This document shows, one piece after another, positions 44,694 through 53,374 of a stretch of 64,000 nucleotides of DNA (position 1 is the stretch's first letter; the number at the start of each line of letters is the position of its first letter). A program made the translations under genes and the position numbers. Origin of the DNA: Methylobacterium sp. 17Sr1-1 (GTDB taxonomy: Bacteria; Pseudomonadota; Alphaproteobacteria; Rhizobiales; Beijerinckiaceae); NCBI RefSeq assembly GCF_003173775.1, contig NZ_CP029552.1, positions 1,745,001 through 1,809,000 of the forward strand, in the 5' to 3' direction. A model generated the notes under the pieces. It made no database searches, was not told the origin of the DNA, and saw only the letters and a program-made list of their open reading frames with translations.

Positions 44694-45499
44694 CGGCGGG
44701 GCATCTGCTTGGTGACGCCGTAGCGCACGATCGTGACGCCGGACTCGGCCTGCGGCTCCTGTGCGGCCTGGGCGACCTGCCCGGCATCGGCGAGGCTGCG
44801 CAGGGTGAGGGAGAGCTGGCCGACCTTCTGGGCCAGGGTCACGGTCTCGGCCTGGGCCGGGGTGAGCTCGAGCGTCGCGGTGTCGCCGGTGACCACCCGC
44901 TCGCCGTTGCGCTCCTGCACGGTCTGGCCGACCGCCAGGACCCGGATGTTGGTCAGGATGGTCTCGGCGGTCTGGGCGTCGCCCCCGCCGGCGCGCGCCG
45001 CGTCCTCGTCCCGGGCGATGCGCAGCACGTCGACCCGGTCGTTCGGCAGGATGAAGCCGCCGGCGGTGTTCGATCCGCGGGCATCGATCGAGATCGCGAC
45101 GGCGCGCATCCCCGCGGGCAGGATCGCCGACAGGAAGCCGCTGCCGTTGGCCTTGATCAGCTTCTCGCGCCGGATCGGCTCGCCAGACAGGAACGGGCTG
45201 CGCACGATCGACCCCACCGTGTCCTCGAGCGCCGTCGGCGCGCTGGCGCGCTGGAGCGTGCTGTCGCTCGCCGCGCCCTTTGGCCAGGGCTGCCAGCGCA
45301 GGTCCGCCGGCTTGAGCGACTGCCCCATCGGCAGCTCGGCAGCGGCGACCAGCACCTCCGTCATCTCGATGGCGGGGGCGGGCGCGGCGACCGGCTCGGC
45401 CGGTGGCGGGGGCGGCGGCTCGCGGCCGCTCATCACGATGAAGGCCCCTGCGCCGGTCACGGCGGCGACGCTGATGAGGAGCAAGCGCGAGGACTTCAT
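44690..45499 (-). CDS. cpaB: Tad pilus assembly protein CpaB/RcpC
   Basis: A 269-aa periplasmic protein anchored by an N-terminal helix (LLLISVAAVTGAGAFIVMSG), with a Pro-rich linker, an SAF domain (TEVLVAAAELPMGQSLKPADLRWQPWP) and an RcpC domain (AVAISIDARGSNTAGGFILPNDRVDVL). ATG at 45499. The 266-bp gap upstream contains an A+T-rich stretch with GGTTAA repeats (45570-45600) that probably holds the promoter of cpaB-tadC. Confidence 0.92.
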   Translation of the reverse strand: MKSSRLLLISVAAVTGAGAFIVMSGREPPPPPPAEPVAAPAPAIEMTEVLVAAAELPMGQSLKPADLRWQPWPKGAASDSTLQRASAPTALEDTVGSIVRSPFLSGEPIRREKLIKANGSGFLSAILPAGMRAVAISIDARGSNTAGGFILPNDRVDVLRIARDEDAARAGGGDAQTAETILTNIRVLAVGQTVQERNGERVVTGDTATLELTPAQAETVTLAQKVGQLSLTLRSLADAGQVAQAAQEPQAESGVTIVRYGVTKQMPRR

Positions 45500-45765
45500 G
45501 GGGCGCCAAAGGAGAGGAAACGGCAGGGCGGGAGGCCGCCCATGACCGGACTCCACCATGGATTCCTCAAATTAAGGTTAATAGCCCTTAGGGTTAACGA
45601 AGCGGTACCGGGCGGACGGGCGTTCGGAAAACCCCAAGGGCGGAGGCGTGGAGCGGCACGACGACCGGGAGCAGGGGTGCGGACACGCGCGAGCGGCCGG
45701 GAGGCTTCAAGCCCATCCCCGGCCGCGACCCGGCCCGGCCGTGATTGTCGACGAGACGGATGCGG

Positions 45766-46272
45766 TCAGCCCGCCAGCACCAGCCGCCACAGCGGCGCGG
45801 CGGGGCAGGTGACGAGGGCGGAGGCCGCGAGGGCGACGCCGTAGGGAATGCCGACGCGCTCGTCATGCAGGCGCAGGGCGAAGGGCCAGGTCGCCGCGAA
45901 GCCGGGGAGGGGGTGGCCGCGCACGAGCACCAGCCCCAGGGCGATCAGGCCGCCGAACATGGCGGTCGCGACGAGGTACTCGGGTACCGCCCCGATCCCG
46001 AGCCACAGGGTGGTCGCCGCCGCCAGCTTGACGTCGCCGGCTCCCATCACGCCTCGCAGGTAGATGACGAAGCCGACCGCGAGCACCAGCGCGCCGGCAC
46101 CGACATGGCCGGCGATCTCGAGCCAGCCGAGCCCGGAGGCCGGGGCCAGCACCGCGAAGGCGGCGACCAGGGCGAGGCCGATGCGGTTGGGGATCGTCAT
46201 CGTCAGGATGTCGCTGACCGCCGCGTAGGCCATCAGGAACGGGAACACGACGAGGAGGCAGAGGCTGACCAT
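45766..46272 (-). CDS. cpaA: Prepilin peptidase CpaA/TadV
   Basis: A 168-aa type IV prepilin peptidase of the short TadV form, with about six helices. The catalytic aspartates are Asp21 in VSDILTMTIPN and Asp80 in GAGDVK, matching the GxGD family. It cleaves the Flp prepilin leader at the inner membrane. It lies between the pilin gene and cpaB. The ATG at 46272 is the first sensible start. Confidence 0.92.
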   Translation of the reverse strand: MVSLCLLVVFPFLMAYAAVSDILTMTIPNRIGLALVAAFAVLAPASGLGWLEIAGHVGAGALVLAVGFVIYLRGVMGAGDVKLAAATTLWLGIGAVPEYLVATAMFGGLIALGLVLVRGHPLPGFAATWPFALRLHDERVGIPYGVALAASALVTCPAAPLWRLVLAG

Positions 46273-46499
46273 GCGGGCTCGCGGCGGGCAGGGAAGCAGG
46301 CGAGGGGGCAGGCGGAGCTAAGCAGGCAGGCGGTGAGCGCAGTGCCCGTCGGCCGGCTCGTCAGGAACCGCCCTCGGCCGCTCCGGGGAGCGCGCGGAGG
46401 CCGGCCGGAAGGTCTCCGGGGGATGCGACCCGCGCGGCGATGCGCGGACCGAGCCGCCGAGTTAAAGGCGGGCTCGGCGCCTCGCCCGCGAGAAGGGGC

Positions 46500-46526
46500 G
46501 CGCCGACCCGCCCGGTGCGGGTCGGC
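46500..46526 (-). terminator. Hairpin after the Flp pilin gene
   Basis: GCCGACCCGC (46502-46511) pairs with GCGGGTCGGC (46517-46526). It lies 11 bp beyond the pilin stop. It could end the abundant pilin message or limit read-through into cpaA. No T-run follows. Confidence 0.6.
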
Positions 46527-46536
46527 CCGGCGCGTC

Positions 46537-46701
46537 TTACTTCAGGTTGCCGGCGATGTTGTTGAACGTGCCGGACAGGTTGTTGCCGACGGCCCTCGCC
46601 GCGACGATCACCGCGATGGCGATCAGGGTCGCGATCAGGCCGTACTCGATCGCGGTGGCGCCCGACTCGTCGCTGACGAAACGCTTCAGCTTGGTCATCA
46701 T
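46537..46701 (-). CDS. Flp family type IVb pilin
   Basis: A 54-aa prepilin (leader MMTKLKRFVSDESG). The predicted cleavage is G/A in ESGATAIEYG, with the conserved Glu at +5 and Tyr at +6 of the mature pilin, followed by one hydrophobic helix (LIATLIAIAVIVAARAV) and a short polar tail ending AGNLK. It is the major subunit of the Flp/Tad pilus, processed by CpaA. A second in-frame ATG is the next codon (46698). First gene of the locus, with the hairpin after its stop. Confidence 0.95.
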   Translation of the reverse strand: MMTKLKRFVSDESGATAIEYGLIATLIAIAVIVAARAVGNNLSGTFNNIAGNLK

Positions 46702-46988
46702 AACTGTGTTCCCGCCTGAGTGGTATCGGTTAGTCCGTCGACAATCGACTGGCGCCGATCGGGACTGACGGCAAGCTAGGCGGCGGCCGTTGAGGTTGGG
46801 TTAAAGCGGTCGCGGATCCCGGTCGATCGATCCGAAATCGCGGCCGTGGTTAACGAGTGCGTGACGGCGGCGCGCGCCGGCCGTCCCCAGGGGCAGGACG
46901 GTGCCGCCGAGCAGGCTTAGCGGTTTGTCAACCCATCCGACGCTTGATGGCCGGGAGCCACGATCGCGTCCGAAAGACCTCTCCGCCG

Positions 46989-47474
46989 ATGAGCCCGCCC
47001 CGCCGCCCGAGCGTCCCGCGCCTTGCCGCGTGCCTCCTGCTCCTCGCGCTGCCGGCCGCCGCCGCGCCGGCGAGCGACGGCGCCACCGTCACCGTCTCGG
47101 TCGACAACGCCAAGGTGATCCGCCTGCCCGAGCGCACCGCGACGGTGATCGTCGGCAACCCGATCATCGCCGACGTGTCGCTGCAGCGGAACGGCATCGT
47201 GGTCCTGACCGGCAAGAGCTTCGGCAGCACCAACCTGATCGCCCTGGACGCGGCCGGCACGATGCTGGCCGAATCGGCGATCAGCGTGCGGGCCGGCAAC
47301 CCGTCGGTGATCACGGTGCAGCGCGGGCTCGAACGCGAATCCTATTCCTGTACGCCCGCCTGCCAGCCGGCGGTGCAGCTCGGCGACGCGCAGCGCTACT
47401 TCTCCGAAGTGAGCGGGCAGGCCGGCCAGCGCAACTCGCTGGCGACGGCCGGCGGAACGGCGCCGACGCGCTGA
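46989..47474 (+). CDS. Periplasmic pilus-assembly N-terminal-domain protein
   Basis: A 161-aa protein with a signal peptide (RLAACLLLLALPAAAAPA) and one T2SS/T3SS pilus N-terminal domain (VSVDNAKVIRLPERTATVIVGNPIIADVSLQRNG; GKSFGSTNLIALDAAG), the same module as at the start of CpaC, but no secretin domain. The tail (CTPACQPAVQLGDAQRYF) has two cysteines. Such stand-alone proteins occur in alphaproteobacterial tad loci. It is divergent from the pilin gene. The ATG at 46989 was chosen for signal-peptide length; its ribosome site is weak. Confidence 0.85.
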   Translation: MSPPRRPSVPRLAACLLLLALPAAAAPASDGATVTVSVDNAKVIRLPERTATVIVGNPIIADVSLQRNGIVVLTGKSFGSTNLIALDAAGTMLAESAISVRAGNPSVITVQRGLERESYSCTPACQPAVQLGDAQRYFSEVSGQAGQRNSLATAGGTAPTR

Positions 47475-47563
47475 GCGACGGCTTTGCGCATGACCGTCCA
47501 GGGGCCCGTTGCCGACCCGTTCCGGCCCCCGCCCGCAGCGCCGGTCCGGACCTGAGCCGCGCC

Positions 47564-48190
47564 ATGCCCCGTCGCCGCCCGCTCCCGCCACGGACCGTCC
47601 CGGCGGGCTTCCGGTCCCGGATCAGCGCGATCCGACCGAGGATCGCCGGCTTTCCGTCCGCCCGCGAGGGGGCGACTGCGGTGGAGTTCGCGCTGATCGG
47701 GCTGCCGTTCTTCCTCCTCATCGCGGCGATCACCGAGACCGCCCTCGCGTTCTTCGCCGGCCAGGTCCTCGACAACGCCGTCTCGGGCGCGGCCCGCCAA
47801 CTCTATACCGGGCAGTTCCAGGCCGCCCGCGCGGCGGATCCGCCCCCGCCCCCCGACACCACCACCCAGCAGGTCGCCCTGCGGAAGTTCAAGGACGCGA
47901 TCTGTGCCAGCCGGGTCGCGATCTTCTCCTGCAACACCATCAAGGTCGACGTGCTGGCGCTGGCCGACGGCGCCAGCTTCACGCCGGCGAGCCCGGTCGA
48001 TGCCGGTGCGCGGTCCTGGCGGAGCGACTTCGGCACCCGGTACCAGAAGCCCGGACCGAGCCAGATCGTGATCGTGCAGGCGGCGGCGGAGTTCCCGGTC
48101 TTCTTCGGCTTCCTCAACCCGCACACGCTGACGAACGGCCGGCGGGTGCTCCAGAGCACCGTGGCCTTCCGCACGGAGCCGTTCCAGTGA
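47564..48190 (+). CDS. TadE-like pilus assembly pseudopilin
   Basis: A 208-aa protein. The N-terminal Arg/Pro-rich cytoplasmic leader is followed by a TadE motif (REGATAVEFALIGLPFFLLIAAITETALAFF), the Glu-containing hydrophobic start recognised by prepilin peptidase. The periplasmic part contains two cysteines (AICASRVAIFSCNTI) and a beta-rich end (QIVIVQAAAEFPVFFGF). It acts as a minor pilin. The next gene overlaps it by four bases (GTGA). Confidence 0.88.
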   Translation: MPRRRPLPPRTVPAGFRSRISAIRPRIAGFPSAREGATAVEFALIGLPFFLLIAAITETALAFFAGQVLDNAVSGAARQLYTGQFQAARAADPPPPPDTTTQQVALRKFKDAICASRVAIFSCNTIKVDVLALADGASFTPASPVDAGARSWRSDFGTRYQKPGPSQIVIVQAAAEFPVFFGFLNPHTLTNGRRVLQSTVAFRTEPFQ

Positions 48191-48942
48191 TCGCCCGGCG
48201 GGCTCCGGGCCGTCCGGGCGCCCTCCGTCCCGGACCCGCGCGCTCGGGATGCCTGCATCGCGCGCTTGCGCGCTTGGACACTTTGCATCACGCGCTCGCG
48301 TGCCTGAATAGTCTTCACCACGCGCTCGCGCGCTTTCGGTGCGGGCAGGACGGCGTCGCCGCGGTCGAGTTCGCGCTGGTGCTGCCGCTCCTGCTGCTGC
48401 TCTATTTCGGCACGACCGATCTCGCCGGCTACATCAGCAACTACCGGAAGGTGACGCTGGCGGCCCGCACCATGGCCGATCTGGTGGCGCGGGAGGGCGG
48501 CGACATTCCGGCGAGCCAGTTCGCCCTCATCGCCAAGGCCGGGCGGGCGGTGCTGGCGCCCTATGACGGGGCCGGCGCACGGATCGCCACCAAGGCGGTC
48601 GGGGTCTACGATGCCGCCGGCCGAGCCAGGGTCTGCTCCTACGCGGTGGATGCCGGCAACGCCGCCGCGCCGGGACCCGCCGGCCCGACCGACCTGCCGC
48701 CGGTGCCGGACGTCTTCAAGAAAGCGGGTGCGCGCTACGTCGTCGTCGAGCTGTCGATGGCCTACCGGCCAGTCTTCGCCGCCAGCTTCGCCCGGCGGTT
48801 CAACCTCGGCACCCTGACCGAGACCGTGATCTGGCCGGTGCGCAACGGCAAGATCTACAACGCCTCGGTCACGTCGAGCCCGGAGGTGGTGCTGCCGACC
48901 GTCGTCTCCAACAGCAACGGCGGGGCCTGCCCGAGCACCTAG
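48187..48942 (+). CDS. TadE/TadG-family pseudopilin with N-terminal decapeptide repeats
   Basis: A 251-aa protein. Before the TadE motif (QDGVAAVEFALVLPLLLLLYFG, about 55-76) stands an unusual leader with three copies of a decapeptide L-H-H/R-A-L-A at residues 23-52. The periplasmic region has two Cys and ends ACPST. It starts at a GTG overlapping the preceding stop, so the two minor pilins are translationally coupled. It may be truncated relative to the large TadG proteins. Confidence 0.86.
   Translation: MIARRAPGRPGALRPGPARSGCLHRALARLDTLHHALACLNSLHHALARFRCGQDGVAAVEFALVLPLLLLLYFGTTDLAGYISNYRKVTLAARTMADLVAREGGDIPASQFALIAKAGRAVLAPYDGAGARIATKAVGVYDAAGRARVCSYAVDAGNAAAPGPAGPTDLPPVPDVFKKAGARYVVVELSMAYRPVFAASFARRFNLGTLTETVIWPVRNGKIYNASVTSSPEVVLPTVVSNSNGGACPST
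48253..48342 (+). repeat. Three 30-bp coding tandem repeats
   Basis: Three 30-bp units, each starting CTGCATCGC, TTGCATCAC or CTTCACCAC, encode the decapeptides LHRALARLDT, LHHALACLNS and LHHALARFRC. They lie in the cytoplasmic leader of the second TadE-like gene. Confidence 0.88.
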
Positions 48943-49030
48943 GACGAGGTCTGGGCGCGTCGTAGAACAAGATCCGAAGGTGGGCGGTCGTGCTGGAAAA
49001 GTGGCCTATCCGCCTCGATTACCTCCCCCC

Positions 49031-49079
49031 TTTCCCGGATCTCCGTCCACTTCGTTCCAGCCGTCCGGGACAGGGCGGG
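49031..49079. repeat. Diverged partial copy of the 26.6-kb palindrome arm
   Basis: TTTCCCGGATCTCCGTCCAC and CAGCCGTCCGGGACAGGG align with the right arm at 26728-26769 with a few changes. It lies in the gap between the TadE-like gene and the aspartic protease gene. The other arm was not found. Confidence 0.6.
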
Positions 49080-49124
49080 AGAGGGTCATCGCAGACGGTC
49101 CGCCCGGTCGGTGCGGCCAGCCTC

Positions 49125-49667
49125 TCACCCCCGCAGGATCATCCGTCCCGCCGTGACCTCGAACCCGCGCAGGCGGCGCAGGAACGACATGCCGAGCAGG
49201 CTGGTCTCAAGGCGCCCCCGCGGCAGCACCAGGGCCTCGACGTCGCGCACCGCGATCCCGCCGAGTCGCATCTCGCGCACCCGCACACGCGCCGCCGGCA
49301 CGGTGCCGTTGGCGGTGCCGACCTGCGCGGTGAAGTCGCGCTCGGCGACGGCGAGCCCGATCCGGTCCGCATCCTCGCGGGTGAAGACGCAGAGCGTCGC
49401 GCCGGTATCGACCAGCATGCGCAAGACCTGCCCCTCGACCTGCGGGTGGGCGCGGAAATGGCCGGACGGGTCCTGGGACAGGGTCACGCGCGATTCGAAG
49501 CCCGGCGCGACCCGGGGCGCCTCGGCGGGAGCGCGATCGTGCGCCGGAGCCTGGACCGGCGCGTGAGTCTGGTCCTGGCCGATCCGGGCGAAGCGCTCGG
49601 TCATCGATCCGCCGGTGACGGCGGCGCCGGCAAGCACGCCGATGGCCCAGAGGATCGGGCGCGTCAC
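49125..49667 (-). CDS. TIGR02281-type clan AA aspartic protease
   Basis: A 180-aa retropepsin-like protein. The N-terminal helix (PILWAIGVLAGAAVTGG) is an uncleaved anchor or signal, followed by an Ala/Pro-rich linker to about residue 55, then one retropepsin domain. The active-site motif VDTGAT has Asp87, followed by LGGIAVRDVEALVLP and LLGMSFLRRLRGFEV. It works as a dimer in related proteins, and its periplasmic substrates are unknown. It starts with ATG at 49667. Confidence 0.9.
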   Translation of the reverse strand: MTRPILWAIGVLAGAAVTGGSMTERFARIGQDQTHAPVQAPAHDRAPAEAPRVAPGFESRVTLSQDPSGHFRAHPQVEGQVLRMLVDTGATLCVFTREDADRIGLAVAERDFTAQVGTANGTVPAARVRVREMRLGGIAVRDVEALVLPRGRLETSLLGMSFLRRLRGFEVTAGRMILRG

Positions 49668-49962
49668 GGGAGATCTCCGGGATCGGGAAGACGGGCGCCG
49701 AGGCTCGCGCCCGACCGGTTAAGGATCCGTCGGGCCGATGCCCGAAACTCGCGGCTATCCTCGCCGAAGCGTCGTCCGCACCACGACCTTGCCATCGCGG
49801 CCCGTCTCTGCTAGCTGCACCCCCGCCCGCCGGACACCCTTGGAGGCCGGATCGTCCCGTCACGGGAACGGGCGTGGCGACGTCGGTTCACAGGGCCGTC
49901 CTCGAGGGGGCGGCCTTCGGCGTTTGAGCCATCCGCAACACCAGAGATTTAAGGATCACGCC

Positions 49963-50643
49963 ATGAGCGCCGTGAAGCCGCTTGAGGCCGTGGCACGCGA
50001 CCGGGTCGGCAAGGGGGCCGCCCGGGCCGTTCGTCGCCAGGGCCAGGTGCCGGCCGTCATCTACGGGGGCAACAAGCCGCCGCAGGCCATCGCCATCGAC
50101 CTCATCCGCACCCGCACCCTGATCTACGCCGGCGGCTTCCGCACCACCGTGTTCGAGATCGATGCCGGCGGCCGCAAGGTCCGGGCGATCCCGCGCGACT
50201 TCCAGCTCGACCCGGTCACCGGCGTGCCGCTGCACGTCGATTTCCTGCGCGTCGTCGCCGGCCAGTCGATCGAGGTCGAGGTGCCGGTGCACTTCACCAA
50301 CGAGGACGCGGCCCCCGGCATCAAGCAGGAGGGCGGTACGCTCAACGTCGTGCACCACACCGTCGCGGTCGAGGTCGCCCCCGAGTCGATCCCCGACGCG
50401 ATCACCGTCGACCTGACCGGCAAGGCGATCGGCGACACCGTCCACGTCTCGGACCTGCCCGCCCCGGCCGGCGTCACCTTCGTGCTCGGCGGTGACGAGG
50501 TCGTCGCCACGATCGTGCCGCCGACGGTGCTCGGCGCCGAGGTCGAGGCCGAGGAGGCCGCGGTGGCCGAGGCCGCCCGCGCCGAGTCGGCCGCCGAGGC
50601 CGCCGAAGAGGCCGCCAAGGACGACGAGGCCAAGGAGGGCTGA
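49963..50643 (+). CDS. rplY: 50S ribosomal protein bL25 (TL5/Ctc form)
   Basis: A 226-aa long-form L25. The 5S rRNA-binding N-terminal domain ([29 protein letters not shown]) is followed by the TL5 beta domain ([26 protein letters not shown]) and an Ala/Glu-rich C-terminal tail (residues 195-226) common in alphaproteobacteria. ATG at 49963 with AAGGATCACG. The 295-bp upstream gap carries no recognised gene. The Rho-independent-looking terminator at 50678 partly separates it from pth. Confidence 0.96.
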   Translation: MSAVKPLEAVARDRVGKGAARAVRRQGQVPAVIYGGNKPPQAIAIDLIRTRTLIYAGGFRTTVFEIDAGGRKVRAIPRDFQLDPVTGVPLHVDFLRVVAGQSIEVEVPVHFTNEDAAPGIKQEGGTLNVVHHTVAVEVAPESIPDAITVDLTGKAIGDTVHVSDLPAPAGVTFVLGGDEVVATIVPPTVLGAEVEAEEAAVAEAARAESAAEAAEEAAKDDEAKEG

Positions 50644-50677
50644 GCCGGTTTACGGCTCACCTCTCGACAGCATCGAG

Positions 50678-50713
50678 ACGCCCCGGTCGCGAGACCCGGG
50701 GCGTTTCCCTTTT
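50678..50713 (+). terminator. Intrinsic terminator after rplY
   Basis: ACGCCCCGGTC pairs with GACCCGGGGCGT (one bulge) and is followed by TTTCCCTTTT. It lies 35 bp after the rplY stop and before pth. A smaller hairpin GAGCCG-GTTTA-CGGCTC sits at 50642-50658 over the stop codon. Confidence 0.8.
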
Positions 50714-50734
50714 CTCGGGGAGCCTGATTTCGCC

Positions 50735-51346
50735 ATGCGTCTGTTCGTCGGCCTCGGCAATCCCGGGCCTCGCTACGCGGGCAACCGGCACAATATCGGC
50801 TTCATGGCGCTCGACGCGATCGCGCGCCGGCACCGCGCCGCGCCGTGGCGGCGCAAGTTCCAGGGCGATTGCACCGAGGCGGTGATCGGGCCTGAGCGCG
50901 TGCTGCTCTTGAAGCCCCTGACCTTCATGAACGAATCCGGCCGGGCGGTGGCCGAGGCGCAGCGCTTCTACAAGATTCCGCTCGAAGCCGTGGTGGTGTT
51001 CCACGACGAGCTCGACCTCGCCCCCGCCAAGCTCCGGGTGAAGAAGGGCGGCGGCAATGCCGGCCATAACGGCCTGCGCTCGATCACCGCGCAATGCGGC
51101 AACGAGTACTGGCGCGCCCGCCTCGGCATCGGGCATCCGGGCGACAAGGCCCTCGTCCACGCCTACGTCCTCAACGATTTCGCCAAGGCCGAGATGCCCT
51201 GGGTCGAGGACCTGTGCGACGCGATGGCCGACGCCGCCGAGCTGATGGCCGCGGGCGAGGATGCCCGCTTCCAGAACAAGGTCCACGTCGCCATGGCGGG
51301 CCGCGGCTGGGACGAGGTGAAGCGCGTCGGCGAGAAGCCGGCTTGA
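50735..51346 (+). CDS. pth: Peptidyl-tRNA hydrolase
   Basis: A 203-aa cytoplasmic enzyme that frees tRNA from prematurely released peptidyl-tRNA. The signature [18 protein letters not shown] contains the catalytic His20. [29 protein letters not shown] contains the catalytic Asp and the second signature. Standard length. The frame is open upstream through the rplY tail, but the ATG at 50735 matches the family N-terminus. The rplY-pth-ychF order is common in alphaproteobacteria. Confidence 0.97.
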   Translation: MRLFVGLGNPGPRYAGNRHNIGFMALDAIARRHRAAPWRRKFQGDCTEAVIGPERVLLLKPLTFMNESGRAVAEAQRFYKIPLEAVVVFHDELDLAPAKLRVKKGGGNAGHNGLRSITAQCGNEYWRARLGIGHPGDKALVHAYVLNDFAKAEMPWVEDLCDAMADAAELMAAGEDARFQNKVHVAMAGRGWDEVKRVGEKPA

Positions 51347-51414
51347 CCCCGACTCCCGAACCCACCAACAACGCCGCGGGCCGGCGCTCTGCTTGAACTG
51401 AACGGAACGATCTG

Positions 51415-52512
51415 ATGGGCTTCAAATGCGGCATCGTCGGCCTGCCGAACGTCGGCAAGTCGACGCTCTTCAACGCGCTGACGCAGACCGCGGCGGCGCA
51501 GGCGGCGAACTACCCGTTCTGCACCATCGAGCCGAATGTCGGCGAGGTGGGCGTGCCCGATGACCGGCTCGATGACCTCGCCCGGATCGCCGGCTCGAAG
51601 GAGATCATCCCGACTCGGCTGACCTTCGTCGACATTGCCGGTCTGGTGCGCGGCGCCTCGAAGGGGGAGGGCTTGGGCAACCAGTTCCTCGCCAACATCC
51701 GCGAGGTCGACGCCATCGCGCATGTCGTGCGCTGCTTCGAGGACGGCGACGTCACCCACGTCGAGGGCAAGGTCGACCCGATCGCCGACATCGAGACGAT
51801 CGAGACCGAGCTGATGCTGGCCGATCTCGACAGCCTCGAGAAGCGCGTCGTCGCGCTCGAGAAGAAGGCCAAGGGGTCCGACAAGGAGGCCAAGGAAGTC
51901 CTCGACCTCGTCCAGCGGGCGCTGCCGCTCCTGCGCGACGGCAAGCCGGCGCGCCTCGTCCAGCGCAAGGCCGAGGAGGAGCGCCTGTTCTCGCAGCTCG
52001 GCCTGATGACGGCCAAGCCCGTGCTCTACGTCTGCAACGTCGAGGAAGGCTCGGCCGATTCCGGCAACGCCCACTCGGCCGCCGTCTTCGCCCGCGCTGC
52101 GGCGGAAGGCGCCAAGGCGGTCGTGGTCTCGGCCAAGATCGAGAGCGAGATCGCGGTGCTGCCGCCGGCCGACCAGGTCGAGTACCTGGAGGCGGTCGGC
52201 CTGACCGAGCCCGGCCTCAACCGGGTGATCCGTGCGGGCTACGAGCTGCTTGGCCTCATCACCTACTTCACCGTCGGGCCGAAGGAGGCCCGGGCCTGGA
52301 CGATCACCAAGGGCACCCGCGCGCCGGCCGCCGCCGGGGTGATCCACACCGACTTCGAGAAGGGCTTCATCCGCGCCGAGACCATCGCCTATGCGGACTA
52401 CACGGCGCTGAAGGGCGAGGCGGGGGCCCGCGAGGCCGGCAAGCTCCGGCTCGAGGGCAAGGAGTATCTGGTGCAGGACGGCGACGTGCTGCATTTCCGC
52501 TTCAACACCTGA
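51415..52512 (+). CDS. ychF: Ribosome-associated ATPase YchF/OLA1
   Basis: A 365-aa Obg-family P-loop protein. G1 is [10 protein letters not shown]3 is [17 protein letters not shown], and the altered G4 is CNVEEGS (NxxE instead of NKxD), which explains ATP rather than GTP preference. A coiled-coil insert covers 125-205, and the C-terminal TGS domain ([28 protein letters not shown]) is intact. The stop overlaps the nfi start by one base (TGATG). Confidence 0.97.
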   Translation: MGFKCGIVGLPNVGKSTLFNALTQTAAAQAANYPFCTIEPNVGEVGVPDDRLDDLARIAGSKEIIPTRLTFVDIAGLVRGASKGEGLGNQFLANIREVDAIAHVVRCFEDGDVTHVEGKVDPIADIETIETELMLADLDSLEKRVVALEKKAKGSDKEAKEVLDLVQRALPLLRDGKPARLVQRKAEEERLFSQLGLMTAKPVLYVCNVEEGSADSGNAHSAAVFARAAAEGAKAVVVSAKIESEIAVLPPADQVEYLEAVGLTEPGLNRVIRAGYELLGLITYFTVGPKEARAWTITKGTRAPAAAGVIHTDFEKGFIRAETIAYADYTALKGEAGAREAGKLRLEGKEYLVQDGDVLHFRFNT

Positions 52513-53177
52513 TGGACCTCGTCCGACGCCACGGCTGGGACCTGACGCCGACGCAGGCGGTGGCACTCCAGCGCCAGCTCGCCGCCGAGGTCGTGGCCGA
52601 CCGGCCCCTCGACCTCGACGCCGTGCGGCTCGTCGCCGGCGTCGACGTCAGCGTGAAGAACGACCGCTCGCACGCGGCGATCGTGGTCGCGACCTATCCG
52701 GATTTCCGGGTGGTCGAGACCGTGACGGCCCTGATGCCGACGCCGTTCCCCTACGTGCCGGGCCTGCTCAGCTTCCGCGAGGGCCCGGTGCTGGAGGAGG
52801 CGTTCGGGCGGCTCGCCTCCGAGCCGGACGTCTTCCTGTTCGACGGCATGGGCACGGCGCATCCGCGCCGCATCGGCATCGCCAGCCATATGGGCCTGTG
52901 GCTGCAACGTCCGACGATCGGCGTCGGCAAGACCCGGCTCTGCGGCCGCAATGCGCCTCTCGAGGAGGAGAAGGGCGCCCACCAGCCGCTGGTCGACAAG
53001 GGTGAGACCATCGGCGCGGTCGTCCGCACCCGCACGGGGAAGCACCCGCTGTTCATCTCGCCGGGCCACCTCGCCGACATCCCGACGAGCGTCGCCCTGG
53101 TGCTCGCCTGCGCGCCGAAATTCCGCCTGCCCGAGCCGATCCGCCTCGCCCACAAGGCGGCGGGAGCGTTTTCCTGA
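52512..53177 (+). CDS. nfi: Endonuclease V
   Basis: A 221-aa DNA repair nuclease cutting near deoxyinosine. The first metal-binding Asp is in VAGVDVSVKN, then FREGPVLEEAF, FDGMGTAHPRRIGIASHMGL and GVGKTRLCG, all family blocks. The ATG shares one base with the ychF stop, so translation is coupled. Normal length. Confidence 0.95.
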   Translation: MDLVRRHGWDLTPTQAVALQRQLAAEVVADRPLDLDAVRLVAGVDVSVKNDRSHAAIVVATYPDFRVVETVTALMPTPFPYVPGLLSFREGPVLEEAFGRLASEPDVFLFDGMGTAHPRRIGIASHMGLWLQRPTIGVGKTRLCGRNAPLEEEKGAHQPLVDKGETIGAVVRTRTGKHPLFISPGHLADIPTSVALVLACAPKFRLPEPIRLAHKAAGAFS

Positions 53178-53213
53178 GACGTCTGTCCAAGTTGGCGAGC
53201 CCCATTCATACCC

Positions 53214-53263
53214 TCCGCGTCATCCCGGGTTCCCGCCTGCGGCGGCCCCCGGGATGACATCGA
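53214..53263. repeat. Short palindrome related to the 5.35-kb repeat
   Basis: CGCGTCATCCCGGG and CCCGGGATGACATCG form a hairpin around a GC-rich loop. The flanking ACCCTCCGCGTCATCCCGG equals the outer end of the 5351-5496 element. It lies in the 197-bp gap after nfi. Confidence 0.7.
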
Positions 53264-53374
53264 GGGTGTGACCCAGGCCGGTGGCCTCGACGGGCCCTTC
53301 GTGTTGCGGGCGCTTTCGCGTCAGACCGTCGCCGTGCTAGCCCGGCGGCCCGTCACCGCCGCCGGACGCGCCCC

